Source: Cellulomonas sp. ES6 (GTDB lineage Bacteria > Actinomycetota > Actinomycetes > Actinomycetales > Cellulomonadaceae). Taken from it: a stretch of DNA of 64,000 bases. Both the position numbers and the translations under genes were made by a program. Of the stretch, positions 14,894-22,866 are shown piece after piece (position 1 is the stretch's first letter; every line of letters begins with the position of its first letter). Location of the stretch: positions 930,001 to 994,000 of the forward strand of contig NZ_CP125655.1 in assembly GCF_030053835.1 (NCBI RefSeq), written 5' to 3'. The notes under the pieces are model-generated. The model made no database searches. It saw nothing but the letters and a program-made list of their open reading frames with translations, and had not been told where the DNA came from.

Positions 14894-16093
14894 GTGCACG
14901 ACGCCGACGTGGTGGCGCTCCTGACGCGGCTGGTCCGGGTCGACGAGGTGCTGGCCACGCCCGGCGACCGGGCGGACCGGCTGACCGGCGCGGCGGAGGT
15001 GCTGCGGGAGGTGGTCGGCGCGCGGCTGTCCCCGGTCTTCCTGCTCGACCGGACGGGTACGCGGCTGGAGCTGGTCGCCGACGAGGCGCAGCGCCGCGTC
15101 CTGGGCGACGGGTTCCGGACGATGCCGGCGTACCAGCACCTGCGCGCCCCGTGGATCAACACCGAGGAGTGGCCGGTCTCCGCGGCCGACCACCTGGACC
15201 ACGCGTCGTGGCAGGTGCTGCCCGAGGACTTCCGGGCCTGGTTCGGGACGTCCGGCATCGTGGCGCCGATCCACGCCGACGGGCGTCACCTGGGGGCGGT
15301 GCTGCTGGCGTTCGACGGCGAGTACCGGCTGCCGGCGGACGTCCGGGCGTTCCTGGCGGTCGCCGGCCGGATCATCGGCAACGCGCTGTACCGCTGGCAG
15401 GCCGGGGAGCGCGAGCAGGAGCTCGGCGCGCTGCAGGAGCGGCGGCGGCTCAGCGACGAGCTGCACGTGGACCTCGCCCAGCAGGCCGCGGCGCTGGGGA
15501 TGCAGGAGGAGGCCGTCCGCCTGGACGTGGCGACCGGCTCCGAGCTGCTCCCGCAGGACCTCGAGGCGCTGCGGCGGGCGGTCGGCAGCCTGCAGCAGAA
15601 CCTGCGCCACCAGATGCTGGGGCTGCGCGCGGACGCGGGCCTGGGCGCCCGGCGGCTGCTCGAGACGGTGCGGGCGCACCTCGACACGTTCAGCCGCGAG
15701 CTGCAGATCCGGACGCACCTGGTCTGCCCCGACACGGCGGCCGCCGACCGCGTGCCGGTGGCCGTGGCGGCCCAGCTGCTGCGGGTGCTCCAGGAGTCGC
15801 TGTCGAACTGCCACCTGCACGCGGCCGCGACGGCCGTGGTCGTGCGGCTGCTGGCGTCCGGGACGCGGGTGCGGCTGGAGGTCCAGGACGACGGCGCCGG
15901 GTTCGACCCGGCGAGCGTGCCGGACTCGCGGCTCGGCCTGTCGATCATGCGCGAGCGGATGGAGCAGGTCGGCGGCTCGCTGTCCCTGGTCTCCGTCCGG
16001 GGCGGCGGCACGCTGGTCGTCGCCGAGGCGCCGCTGGACCCGGCCGGCCGGGTGGTCGGCGGCCCGGGTGTCGACGTGCGGGAGAGGATCTGA
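14894..16093 (+). CDS. GAF-domain sensor histidine kinase (NarL-type system)
   Basis: A 399-residue cytoplasmic kinase without membrane segments. A GAF-like sensor domain (about 25-165) is followed by a HisKA_3-type dimerisation helix, RRRLSDELHVDLAQQ, with the phospho-acceptor His near 191. The ATPase domain has the N box around QESLSNCHLHAAA, the G1 box DDGAGFDP and the G2 box RLGLSIMRERM. The sequence around His differs from the common RERIARDLHD, so the pair forms a divergent subgroup. Start: GTG at 14894, without a clear ribosome site. The cognate response regulator starts six bases downstream. Confidence 0.83.
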   Translation: MHDADVVALLTRLVRVDEVLATPGDRADRLTGAAEVLREVVGARLSPVFLLDRTGTRLELVADEAQRRVLGDGFRTMPAYQHLRAPWINTEEWPVSAADHLDHASWQVLPEDFRAWFGTSGIVAPIHADGRHLGAVLLAFDGEYRLPADVRAFLAVAGRIIGNALYRWQAGEREQELGALQERRRLSDELHVDLAQQAAALGMQEEAVRLDVATGSELLPQDLEALRRAVGSLQQNLRHQMLGLRADAGLGARRLLETVRAHLDTFSRELQIRTHLVCPDTAAADRVPVAVAAQLLRVLQESLSNCHLHAAATAVVVRLLASGTRVRLEVQDDGAGFDPASVPDSRLGLSIMRERMEQVGGSLSLVSVRGGGTLVVAEAPLDPAGRVVGGPGVDVRERI

Positions 16094-16098
16094 GTCGC

Positions 16099-16755
16099 GT
16101 GGAGCAGCCCACCGGTGTCCTCGTGGCCGACGACCACGCGCTGTTCCGGGACGGCCTGACGTCCCTGATCGGCCGGTGGACCGACTTCGAGGTCGTCGCC
16201 GCCGCCGCCGACGGGGCGGAGGCGATCCGCCTGGCACGCCGCCTGCACCCCCGGCTGGTGCTGATGGACGTCCGCATGGAGCCGGTGGGCGGGGTCGAGG
16301 CGACCGCCCGCATCTGCGCCGAGGACCCGTCGGTCAAGGTCGTCATGCTGACGATGTCGCGCCTCGGGGAGGACGTCTACCAGGCGCTGCGCAGCGGGGC
16401 GGACGGGTACGTGATCAAGGACGAGCCGGCGCACCGGCTGCACGACTACCTCGCGGCCGTCATGCGCGGCGAGACCGCCCTGTCGAGCGCGCTGGCCGCG
16501 CAGGTGCTGGCCGAGCTCACCGGCAGCCCCGTCGGCCACGACCCCGGCCCCCGGGTCTGCGACACCCTCACCCCCCGGGAGCTGGACGTGCTGCGGCTGC
16601 TGGTCGACGGGCTGTCGAACGAGGAGATCGCCCGCGACCTGCACCTCGGTGAGACGACCGTGAAGAAGCACCTCGGCCGCGTCATGGACAAGCTCCACGT
16701 CCGCAACCGCGTGCAGGTGGCCGTCTACAGCGTCCGCCAGGGGCTCGTGCCCTGA
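16099..16755 (+). CDS. NarL/FixJ-family response regulator
   Basis: A 218-residue two-component regulator. The receiver domain has the acidic pair Asp11-Asp12, the phospho-acceptor Asp57 in LVLMDVRM, Thr in MLTMS and Lys in YVIKDE. The LuxR-type HTH at about 155-215 reads TLTPRELDVLRLLVDG followed by LSNEEIARDLHLGETTVKKH. It follows the GAF histidine kinase almost directly and is presumably its partner. The inserted stretch between the domains is short and polar. Start: GTG at 16099. The targets are unknown; the etf genes lie 167 bases downstream on the same strand. Confidence 0.88.
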   Translation: MEQPTGVLVADDHALFRDGLTSLIGRWTDFEVVAAAADGAEAIRLARRLHPRLVLMDVRMEPVGGVEATARICAEDPSVKVVMLTMSRLGEDVYQALRSGADGYVIKDEPAHRLHDYLAAVMRGETALSSALAAQVLAELTGSPVGHDPGPRVCDTLTPRELDVLRLLVDGLSNEEIARDLHLGETTVKKHLGRVMDKLHVRNRVQVAVYSVRQGLVP

Positions 16756-16758
16756 CCC

Positions 16759-16775
16759 CTACCCCCCGGGGGTAG
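16759..16775. promoter_or_regulatory. 17-bp G/C palindrome after the response regulator gene
   Basis: The sequence ctaccccc-c-gggggtag is a perfect dyad three bases after the regulator's stop codon. It could be a short terminator. However, a hairpin with so small a centre is poor, and the TACCCC...GGGGTA pattern is what CsoR/CstR/RcnR-type repressors bind. It lies about 150 bases upstream of etfB. No csoR-like gene is in the window. Confidence 0.4.
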
Positions 16776-16922
16776 CCGATCGGTCGCCCCGGCCGGACCG
16801 GTCGGTGCTGGTGAGCGCGGGCGGCGCGGCGACATCGTGGAACCGCACGGGGGCGGGCGCCGCGCGGTGCCCACGCGTGCACCCGGACGCCGCCGTGCGC
16901 CCGGTCGACGAGGAGGTCCGGC

Positions 16923-17723
16923 GTGCGTGTGGTGATCGTGTACTCGTGGGCCCGCGACACGGGCGCCGCGAGCGTCCGGGCCGACGGGTCCGTGGACTGG
17001 CGCGGCGGGAGGACGGCCCCGGGCGAGGACGACCCGGCGGCGCTCGCGGTCGCGCGGCAGCTCGCCGAGGACACCGGCGGGGAGGTCACCGGGCTGACCC
17101 TGGGCGACGGGGACGCGAGCTGGGTGCTCGCCCGCGGCGTCGGGTCGACGTGGTCGGTCGGCGACGCGCCCCTGCTGGCCGACGACGCGGCGACCGCCGG
17201 GATCCTCGCGGCGGCCGTCCGCGCGATCGGCGACGTGGACGTGGTCGTCGTCGGGGACGCGGCCGAGCGCGCCGGCGTCCCCGCGGCTCTCGCGGGGCTG
17301 CTGGGGTGGCCCGCCCTGCTCGGTGTCACGGCCGCGAGCGCCGTCGGGGAGGCGCCCGGCGCGGCGGGCACGGCGGGCACGGCGGGCGCGACGGACGGGG
17401 TGGGCGCGGCGGACGCGACCGCCGTGCGCGTCACCCGCCCGTCGCCGTCCGGCACCGAGACGATCACCGCCGCGCCGCCGCTCGTGCTGGGCGTCGCCGC
17501 CGAGTCCGGGACCCACCGTGCGCCCGGCATGAAGGAGCTGCTGGCGGCGCGCCGTCGGCCGGTGACGCCCCTGACGCTCGCCCGGATCGGCGCCGGCGCC
17601 GATGACGTGACCAGCCGCGGCACCGAGCTGCCGCCGGCGGCGCCGACGCGCGTCTTCGAGGGCCCTCCCGACCAGGTGGCGGGCCAGCTCGTGGCGGCCC
17701 TGCGCGCCGGGGGCGTGCTGTGA
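16923..17723 (+). CDS. etfB: Electron transfer flavoprotein subunit beta (divergent)
   Basis: A 266-residue EtfB, partner of the next gene. The N-terminal strand MRVVIVYSWARDTG takes the place of the usual VKQVPDT. The region DPAALAVARQLAEDTGGEVTGL, the strand DVDVVVVGD and the C-terminal PLVLGVAAES...RAPGMKELLAARRRPV are typical of the subunit that binds AMP and docks to dehydrogenases. A Gly/Ala/Thr-rich insertion lies at about 142-165. Ligand-loop sequences are weaker than in housekeeping EtfB, so this is a specialised paralogue. Start: GTG at 16923 with AGGAGG at 16911-16916. Its stop overlaps the etfA start by four bases. Confidence 0.82.
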   Translation: MRVVIVYSWARDTGAASVRADGSVDWRGGRTAPGEDDPAALAVARQLAEDTGGEVTGLTLGDGDASWVLARGVGSTWSVGDAPLLADDAATAGILAAAVRAIGDVDVVVVGDAAERAGVPAALAGLLGWPALLGVTAASAVGEAPGAAGTAGTAGATDGVGAADATAVRVTRPSPSGTETITAAPPLVLGVAAESGTHRAPGMKELLAARRRPVTPLTLARIGAGADDVTSRGTELPPAAPTRVFEGPPDQVAGQLVAALRAGGVL

Positions 17724-18727
17724 GCGCCGGCGCGGGCGACGTGCGCCCGGCCGGGGGTCCCGGGGGCGGGGCCTGGCTCGTCGTCGCGGACGCGGGGTGG
17801 CCCGCGGCGCTGCGCGTCGCGCGGGGGACGTCGTCCGGCGTGAGCGCCGCCGTCGTGGGACCGCGCGCGCTCGCCGACGCCGTGGCCGCGGCGGGGGTCC
17901 CGGTGCTGTGGGCCGAGCCCGCCGGCGGGACACCGGCCGAGGCGTACGCCGCACCCCTCGCCGAGCAGCTCGCGGCCGAGCGCCCCGCCCTGCTGGTGGG
18001 CACGACCCACCCGGCCTCCCGCGCGCTCCTCGGAGCCGCGGCGGCCCTCGCCGGCGCCCGGCTGCTCACCGGTGCGGTCGCCGCCGAGCCGACAACCGGC
18101 GGCACGGGCGGCACGGACGGCACGGGCGGCTCGACGGGCGCGGGCGGCTCCGCGTGGACGGTCCGGCGCACGCTGCTCGACGGGGCCGTCGTCGAGACCC
18201 TCGACTCGCCGTCCCCGGTGGCGCTGCTCGTCCAGGGTGCCGGGGCGGACGACGACGCACCCCCGCCCGCCCCGGTCGCGGGGACCGTCCGGCCCGTCGC
18301 CGCGGCGCCCGCGGCGATGACCCTGACCACGGTCCCGTCCGCGGAGCCGGCCGGCGGCCTGGAGGACGCCCGGGTGGTCGTCGCGTTCGGGCGCGGCGTG
18401 CGCTCCCGCGACGACGTCGCGCTGATCGAGCGCCTGGCGGACGCGCTCGGCGCGCAGGTGGCCTGCTCCATGCCGGTGGCGGACGACCGCGGCTGGCTGG
18501 ACCGGTCGCGCTACGTCGGCCGGTCGGGCCGGCACATCGCGCCCCGGCTGTACCTCACGGTCGGCATCTCCGGGGCGCCGCAGCACCTGGAGGGCGTCCG
18601 CGGCGCGCAGGTCGTCGCCGCGGTGGACCAGGACCCGGCCGCCCGCATCTTCCGCGTCGCCGACTACGGCGTGGTGGGCGACCTGTACGAGGTGGTGCCG
18701 GCGCTCATCACGGCACTGCAGGGCTGA
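17720..18727 (+). CDS. etfA: Electron transfer flavoprotein subunit alpha (divergent)
   Basis: A 335-residue EtfA. The C-terminal FAD-binding domain (about 210-335) is well conserved: VVVAFGRGVRSRDD, ACSMPVADDRGWL, RYVGRSGRHIAPRLY, then TVGISGAPQHLEGVR and VAAVDQDPAARIF. The N-terminal domain is poorly conserved and has a Gly/Thr-rich insertion at about 124-144, mirroring that of EtfB. Together the two subunits shuttle electrons between a flavoprotein dehydrogenase or reductase and another carrier. The gene begins with a GTG overlapping the etfB stop and ends 32 bases before a fumarate-reductase-like flavoprotein, which is therefore the likely partner. Confidence 0.87.
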   Translation: MSAGAGDVRPAGGPGGGAWLVVADAGWPAALRVARGTSSGVSAAVVGPRALADAVAAAGVPVLWAEPAGGTPAEAYAAPLAEQLAAERPALLVGTTHPASRALLGAAAALAGARLLTGAVAAEPTTGGTGGTDGTGGSTGAGGSAWTVRRTLLDGAVVETLDSPSPVALLVQGAGADDDAPPPAPVAGTVRPVAAAPAAMTLTTVPSAEPAGGLEDARVVVAFGRGVRSRDDVALIERLADALGAQVACSMPVADDRGWLDRSRYVGRSGRHIAPRLYLTVGISGAPQHLEGVRGAQVVAAVDQDPAARIFRVADYGVVGDLYEVVPALITALQG

Positions 18728-18759
18728 AGCAGTCACGAGTTCCGGATCAGGAGAGCATC

Positions 18760-20235
18760 ATGAGCGAGCAGTTCGACTCCCACTACGACGTCGTCGTCAT
18801 CGGCGGGGGCGCCTCCGGCCTGTCGTGCGCGGTGCAGGCGGCCAAGGACGGCCTGACGTGCGCCCTGCTGGAGAAGGAGGAGCGCACCGGCGGCAGCTCG
18901 GCGTTCGCGGAGGGCCACGCGGCGTTCGAGTCCGACGAGCAGGCCAAGCGGGGCATCACCGTCACGAAGACCCAGGCGTTCGACACGTACCTGGACTACT
19001 CGCACTGGCGGGCGGACGCGTCGATCGTGTCCCGGTTCGTGGAGAACGCGGCGACGACGATCGCCAAGATGCGCGACGAGGAGGGCGCCGTCTACGAGGA
19101 CGTCACGGTCACCGCGGTGGACCAGCCCGGTGAGCTCGTGACCTGGCACCTGCCCCAGGGCGAGGTCGCCCACCTCATCGAGCTGCTCGAGGCCGACGCG
19201 CGGCACCGCGGGGTCGACGTGTTCCTCGGCACCAGCGCGACGTCCCTGCTGCAGGACGGGTCCGGCCGGGTCGTCGGCGTGACCGCCCGGGACGCGGACG
19301 GCGCCGAGGTGCGGCTCGGGGCACGGGCCGTCGTCGTCGCCACCGGCGGCTACGCGGGCAACCCGGAGCTGATCGACCGCTACACGCGCTACGACGCGCT
19401 GGGCGGCAAGCTCATCAACGTCGGCGGCCCCGGCAACACCGGGGACGGCCTGCGGATGGTGCTCGACGCCGGCGGGACGGAGCACCGGTCCATCGGCACG
19501 CTGCTGCTGTTCCCGTTCATGCGGGACAAGACCATCACCAGCCAGACCAACGCGGCGGGGTTCCAGCCGTACCTCTGGGTCGACGCGGACGGCCGCCGTT
19601 TCACGGACGAGGCCGTGGCCCTGAGCTTCGGCAACGCCGGCGACGTGGTCGCGGGCCTGCCGGGCGCGATGTTCTGGTCGGTGTTCGACTCCGGGACGGT
19701 GCGCCACCTCGTCGAGGACGGCAACGAGGTCGGGCTCGGCATCTACGTGCGCAACGGCGAGAAGCTGGTCGGCCTGCCCGACGAGATCGCGGCCGACGCC
19801 GCCGACCCCGCGCGCACCAACGTCGTCGGCGCGGACACGATCGAGGACCTCGCGGCCGCGATGGGCGTCGACCCCGCCGTGCTGCGCGCCGAGGTCGACG
19901 CGTACAACGCCGCCTGCGGGGACGGCGTCGACAGCCGGTTCCACAAGCCCGCGAAGTTCCTGCTCCCGGTCGCGACGCCGCCGTTCTACGCGGTGAAGAT
20001 GGAGACCGGGATCATGGTCACGATGGGCGCGATCCGGATCGACGACCGCATGCGGTGCCTCGACGCCGACGGCCGGCCCATCCCCGGCCTGTACAGCGTG
20101 GGGTGCGACGCCGGCGGCCTGTTCGGCGAGTCGTACAGCCTGCCGATCCCCGGGTCCGCGAACGGCTTCGCGCTCACGTCGGGCTGGCTGACGGCCGACG
20201 ACATCGCCGAGCGGATCGGGGCCGGGAGCCTGTAG
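18760..20235 (+). CDS. FAD-dependent fumarate-reductase-like oxidoreductase
   Basis: A 491-residue flavoprotein of the succinate dehydrogenase/fumarate reductase/3-ketosteroid dehydrogenase group. The FAD site is DVVVIGGGASGLSCAVQAA (residues about 10-28). A second ADP-binding motif is VVVATGGYAGNPEL, and the substrate region carries DGRRFTDEAVALSFGNA. The C-terminal part ends MGAIRIDDRMRCLD, IPGLYSVGCDAGGLFGES and PGSANGFALTSGW, closer to the many orphan reductases of gut actinobacteria than to true fumarate reductase. No signal peptide, heme domain or FMN-binding domain is present, so electrons must come from a partner, plausibly the adjacent EtfAB. Start: ATG at 18760 with AGGAGA before it. 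The substrate is unknown. Confidence 0.85.
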   Translation: MSEQFDSHYDVVVIGGGASGLSCAVQAAKDGLTCALLEKEERTGGSSAFAEGHAAFESDEQAKRGITVTKTQAFDTYLDYSHWRADASIVSRFVENAATTIAKMRDEEGAVYEDVTVTAVDQPGELVTWHLPQGEVAHLIELLEADARHRGVDVFLGTSATSLLQDGSGRVVGVTARDADGAEVRLGARAVVVATGGYAGNPELIDRYTRYDALGGKLINVGGPGNTGDGLRMVLDAGGTEHRSIGTLLLFPFMRDKTITSQTNAAGFQPYLWVDADGRRFTDEAVALSFGNAGDVVAGLPGAMFWSVFDSGTVRHLVEDGNEVGLGIYVRNGEKLVGLPDEIAADAADPARTNVVGADTIEDLAAAMGVDPAVLRAEVDAYNAACGDGVDSRFHKPAKFLLPVATPPFYAVKMETGIMVTMGAIRIDDRMRCLDADGRPIPGLYSVGCDAGGLFGESYSLPIPGSANGFALTSGWLTADDIAERIGAGSL

Positions 20236-20252
20236 CCGCAGGGGGACGGACG

Positions 20253-20288
20253 GCGGCCGGCCGGGGCGCGCGGGTCCCGGCCGGCCGC
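20253..20288. terminator. Bidirectional hairpin terminator
   Basis: Perfect 13-bp arms gcggccggccggg (20253-20265) and cccggccggccgc (20276-20288) with a 10-base loop lie between the convergent flavoprotein and Lrp genes. There is no T tract, as is usual for this genome. Confidence 0.65.
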
Positions 20289-20300
20289 GGCGCGTCCCGG

Positions 20301-20774
20301 TCACCCACGACGCGGCGGGACCTGCACCTTCCGGTTCCGCAGGTGCTCGTACACGACCGTCGTGCGCACGTTGCTGATCTCCGAGCGCTGCGTGAGCCGG
20401 TCGATCACGAACGCGTAGAGGCTGTCGTTGTCGGGGACGGCCACGTGGATGACGAAGTCGTCGTCCCCGCTGACCACGAACACCCCCAGCACGTCCGGCA
20501 GCGCGCTGACCCAGTCCCGGAACGCCTCGATGGTGCGGCGCGACGGCGGCCGCACGCGGACGCTGATGAGCGCCTGGACGGGGCGCCCGGCCTTCGCGAG
20601 GTCCACGTCCAGCAGCGCGCCGCGGATGATCCCCCGCCGGCGCAGCGCGCGCGTCCGGTCGAGCGCCGTGGTGGGCGAGACCCCGACGGCGGCTGCCACG
20701 CCGCGGTTCGTCTGCCGTGCATCCGACTGCAGCTCCGCCAGGATCGCCGCATCAAGTTCGTCGATGTGCTCCAT
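20301..20774 (-). CDS. Lrp/AsnC-family transcriptional regulator
   Basis: A 157-residue regulator with the standard two-domain form. The N-terminal HTH starts LDAAILAELQSDARQTNRGVA and has its recognition helix in VGVSPTTALDRTRALRRRGII. The C-terminal RAM ligand-binding domain includes VQALISVRV, DVLGVFVVSGDDDFVIHVAV and the terminal TTVVYEHLRN. Lrp-type regulators sense amino acids or related small molecules. The gene is convergent with the etf-linked flavoprotein and divergent from DUF2000, with 101 bases between starts, so it most likely controls DUF2000 and possibly the etf locus. Start: ATG at 20774. Confidence 0.92.
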   Translation of the reverse strand: MEHIDELDAAILAELQSDARQTNRGVAAAVGVSPTTALDRTRALRRRGIIRGALLDVDLAKAGRPVQALISVRVRPPSRRTIEAFRDWVSALPDVLGVFVVSGDDDFVIHVAVPDNDSLYAFVIDRLTQRSEISNVRTTVVYEHLRNRKVQVPPRRG

Positions 20775-20875
20775 GCGGCCCCATCATCCGGACGAAGTCC
20801 GGCAGCGGTCAACGGCAGCCGACGGATGTCCTTACGCTCGCCGGGTCCGCCGCACTCCGTCCCCCTGGAGCACCG

Positions 20876-21346
20876 ATGAGCGCCACACCGTTCGGGTTCA
20901 CGCCCGAGGAGATCGACACCGCCGCACCCACCCGCCGGGCGCGCCTCAAGTGGGTCGTCGTCGTCGACGCGTCCCTGCCCGCGGGCCGGGCGACCAACGC
21001 CGCCGTCTGCGTCGCTGCGGCGACCGGGGCCGCCGTGACCGGGCTGCTCGGCCCTGACGCCACGGACGCGGACGGCACCGTCCACCCCGGCCTGCCGTGG
21101 GCCGGGTGCACGGTGCTGGGCGCGACGCCCGAGCAGCTGGCGGCGGTCCGCCAGAAGGCCGGCGCCTCCGACGGCGTCCTGGTGGTCGACATGCCCGCCG
21201 CGGCCCAGCACACCCGCGTCTACGACGAGTACCTGGCGGAGGTGGCGCGGCGCACCGGGCCGGACCTGGGCTACCTCGCCGTCGGCGTCGTGGGGCCGCG
21301 CAACCGCGTCGACCGCGTGGTCGGGCGGCTGCCGCTGCTGGCCTGA
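20876..21346 (+). CDS. DUF2000 family protein
   Basis: A 156-residue protein of the DUF2000 family, whose fold is related to peptidyl-tRNA hydrolase 2. Recognisable parts are LKWVVVVDASLPAGRATNAAVCVAAATGA at about 24-52 (as in other DUF2000 proteins, where a strand is followed by a helix rich in Ala), and the C-terminal GYLAVGVVGPRNRVDRVVGRLPLL. No biochemical function is known. DUF2000 genes are often found beside Lrp/AsnC regulators, as here. Start: ATG at 20876, five bases after GGAG. It ends just before a G-rich tandem repeat. Confidence 0.85.
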   Translation: MSATPFGFTPEEIDTAAPTRRARLKWVVVVDASLPAGRATNAAVCVAAATGAAVTGLLGPDATDADGTVHPGLPWAGCTVLGATPEQLAAVRQKAGASDGVLVVDMPAAAQHTRVYDEYLAEVARRTGPDLGYLAVGVVGPRNRVDRVVGRLPLLA

Positions 21347-21350
21347 GCGG

Positions 21351-21405
21351 CCGGGCCGGGCCGGGCCGGGCCGGGTGGGGCCGGGTGGGGCCGGGTGGGG
21401 CCGGG
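21351..21405. repeat. G-rich tandem repeat (ccggg, then ccgggtgggg)
   Basis: Five copies of ccggg pass into three copies of the 10-bp unit ccgggtgggg and a final ccggg, filling the spacer between the convergent DUF2000 and esterase genes. The plus strand has evenly spaced runs of three to four G. Copy number is likely to vary between strains. Confidence 0.85.
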
Positions 21406-21406
21406 C

Positions 21407-22405
21407 TCAGCCGACGTCGGCCGCCGCGGCCTCCCGGACCGCCGCACCGACCAGGCCGAACGCCGCGACGGCGTGCGTGCGGGCCACCGGCGAGCGCCAC
21501 GTCTGGTCGAGGAACCCGTGCGGCATCCCGCCGGCCGTGAGCACCGTCAGCGGGCCGCCCGCCGCGCGCACGCGCTCGGCGAACCGCTCCTCGCCGGCGC
21601 GGAACCCGTCGCGCTCCGCGATGAGCAGCAGGCTCGGCGGCAGCGCGGCCAGCACCTCCGGCGACGCGAGGACCGGCGAGACCAGCGGGTCCGTCCGGGC
21701 GGCGTCGTCGGGCAGGTACGACCGCTCGAACAGCAGGCCGATCTCGTCGCGCTCGTCCGCGCGCGTCGTCACGTGGTCGACGTCCGGGTACGCGAGCAGC
21801 GCGAACGCCGGCCGCGGGACCTCGCCGCGCACCGCGAGCTGGCACACCGCGAGCGCCGTCGACGCGCCGGCGGAGTCGCCCGCGACCGCGCACGGCCCGC
21901 GCAGACCCAGGCCGGCGCCACCCTCTCCCGTCAGCCAGGTCACGGCGTCCTGCGCGTCCTCCACGGCCGCCGGGAACGGGTGCTCGGGCGCGCGCCGGTA
22001 GTCGAGGCTGATGACCGGCAGCCCCGAGCACCGGGCGAGCTCGGCCGCCGTGTGCTCGGCCGTGTCGAGGTCACCGAGCACGAAGCCGCCACCGTGCACC
22101 CAGACCGCGAACCCCGCGCCGGGGGCGGAGACGCTGTGCGGCCGGTAGAGGCGGGCGGCGATCGAGCCGGCCCGGGTCGGCACGGACAGCTCCGAGCGCT
22201 CGACCCCCGGCGCCGGCACGGGCCCGAACTGCCCGGTGTCCGCCGCGCGCATCCGCCGGGCGGTCGTCACGCGCTCGGCGTGCGTCCCGCTCGGGAACGT
22301 CTCGGGCGGCGCCGACGGGTCGGGCTGCGGGGGTGCGTCGACGAACTCCGGGTCCAGCTCCACGACCAGCGAGGTTACCGCGCCGGACCCCTCGCGGACC
22401 CGCAT
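21407..22405 (-). CDS. Alpha/beta-hydrolase, hormone-sensitive-lipase family
   Basis: About 332 residues, a family IV (HSL-type) esterase. The oxyanion-hole motif is HGGGFVLGD, and the nucleophile is in VAGDSAGAST. The catalytic acid is probably in LLIAERDGFRAG, and the His is in GGMPHGFLDQ. Such enzymes hydrolyse short acyl esters in the cytoplasm. The start is uncertain: ATG at 22405 is used, but a second ATG at 22417 and a GTG at 22363 (VELDPEFVD) are possible. The GTG fits the common N-terminus of the family. The upstream region is a C-rich repeat on the plus strand. Confidence 0.83.
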   Translation of the reverse strand: MRVREGSGAVTSLVVELDPEFVDAPPQPDPSAPPETFPSGTHAERVTTARRMRAADTGQFGPVPAPGVERSELSVPTRAGSIAARLYRPHSVSAPGAGFAVWVHGGGFVLGDLDTAEHTAAELARCSGLPVISLDYRRAPEHPFPAAVEDAQDAVTWLTGEGGAGLGLRGPCAVAGDSAGASTALAVCQLAVRGEVPRPAFALLAYPDVDHVTTRADERDEIGLLFERSYLPDDAARTDPLVSPVLASPEVLAALPPSLLLIAERDGFRAGEERFAERVRAAGGPLTVLTAGGMPHGFLDQTWRSPVARTHAVAAFGLVGAAVREAAAADVG

Positions 22406-22541
22406 CCGCGCCCGCACCCCTCACCCAACCCCGCACCCACCTCGCACCCGTGCCCACCCCCGCACCCCGCACCCACCCCCGCGCACCTCACCCAGCCCCG
22501 CACCCGTGCCCACCACCCGCACTCGCACCCGTACCCCCGCG
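22406..22541. repeat. Low-complexity CACCC-rich spacer
   Basis: More than 120 bases are made of irregular repeats of cacccc, cgcaccc and cccaccc on the plus strand, i.e. GGGTG-rich on the transcribed leader strand of the esterase. No gene is visible. The density of GGG runs suggests quadruplex potential in the esterase 5' leader. Confidence 0.7.
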
Positions 22542-22601
22542 CCGAGAGTCCAGGACACGCCGTGTGTGCACGCTCGTCCCGGGCATGTCCTGGACTCTCG
22601 G
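22542..22601. repeat. Long inverted repeat, copy 1
   Basis: Perfect 16-bp arms, ccgagagtccaggaca (22542-22557) and tgtcctggactctcgg (22586-22601), are separated by 28 bases. It lies between two minus-strand genes. An almost identical element follows at 22688, so the spacer holds four copies of the unit. Confidence 0.85.
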
Positions 22602-22687
22602 TGATGCCCCGCGGGCGTGCGAGGCCAGCACGGACGCGCGCACTCACGCGCGCGCCCACCACCCGCACTCCGCACTCGCGCCCCCGC

Positions 22688-22749
22688 GCCGAGAGTCCAG
22701 GACACGCCGCGTGCGCGTGCTCATCCCGGGCGTGTCCTGGTCTCTCGGC
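22688..22749. repeat. Long inverted repeat, copy 2
   Basis: Arms of 19 bp with one mismatch (22688-22706 and 22731-22749) are separated by 24 bases. The unit is the same ccgagagtccaggaca as in copy 1, and the surrounding bases (cccccgcgccgagag) are also shared, so the pair arose by duplication of the whole palindrome. The rest of the spacer up to 22866 holds no gene that I can see. Confidence 0.85.
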
Positions 22750-22866
22750 GACGCCGCGCGGACGTGCGAGGGCAGCGCGGAAGGGGCGAGAGTCCGGGGC
22801 GCGCGGGCTCGATCGGGGGCGCGCGGGACGAGTGAGACAGGGCGAGGGCCGGGCGCGCGGGGCCCG

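Noticed and set aside
22406..22749. CRISPR-like array from the repeated gagagtccaggaca unit
   Set aside because: Copies alternate in orientation, spacing is irregular and only four copies exist. No cas gene is present.
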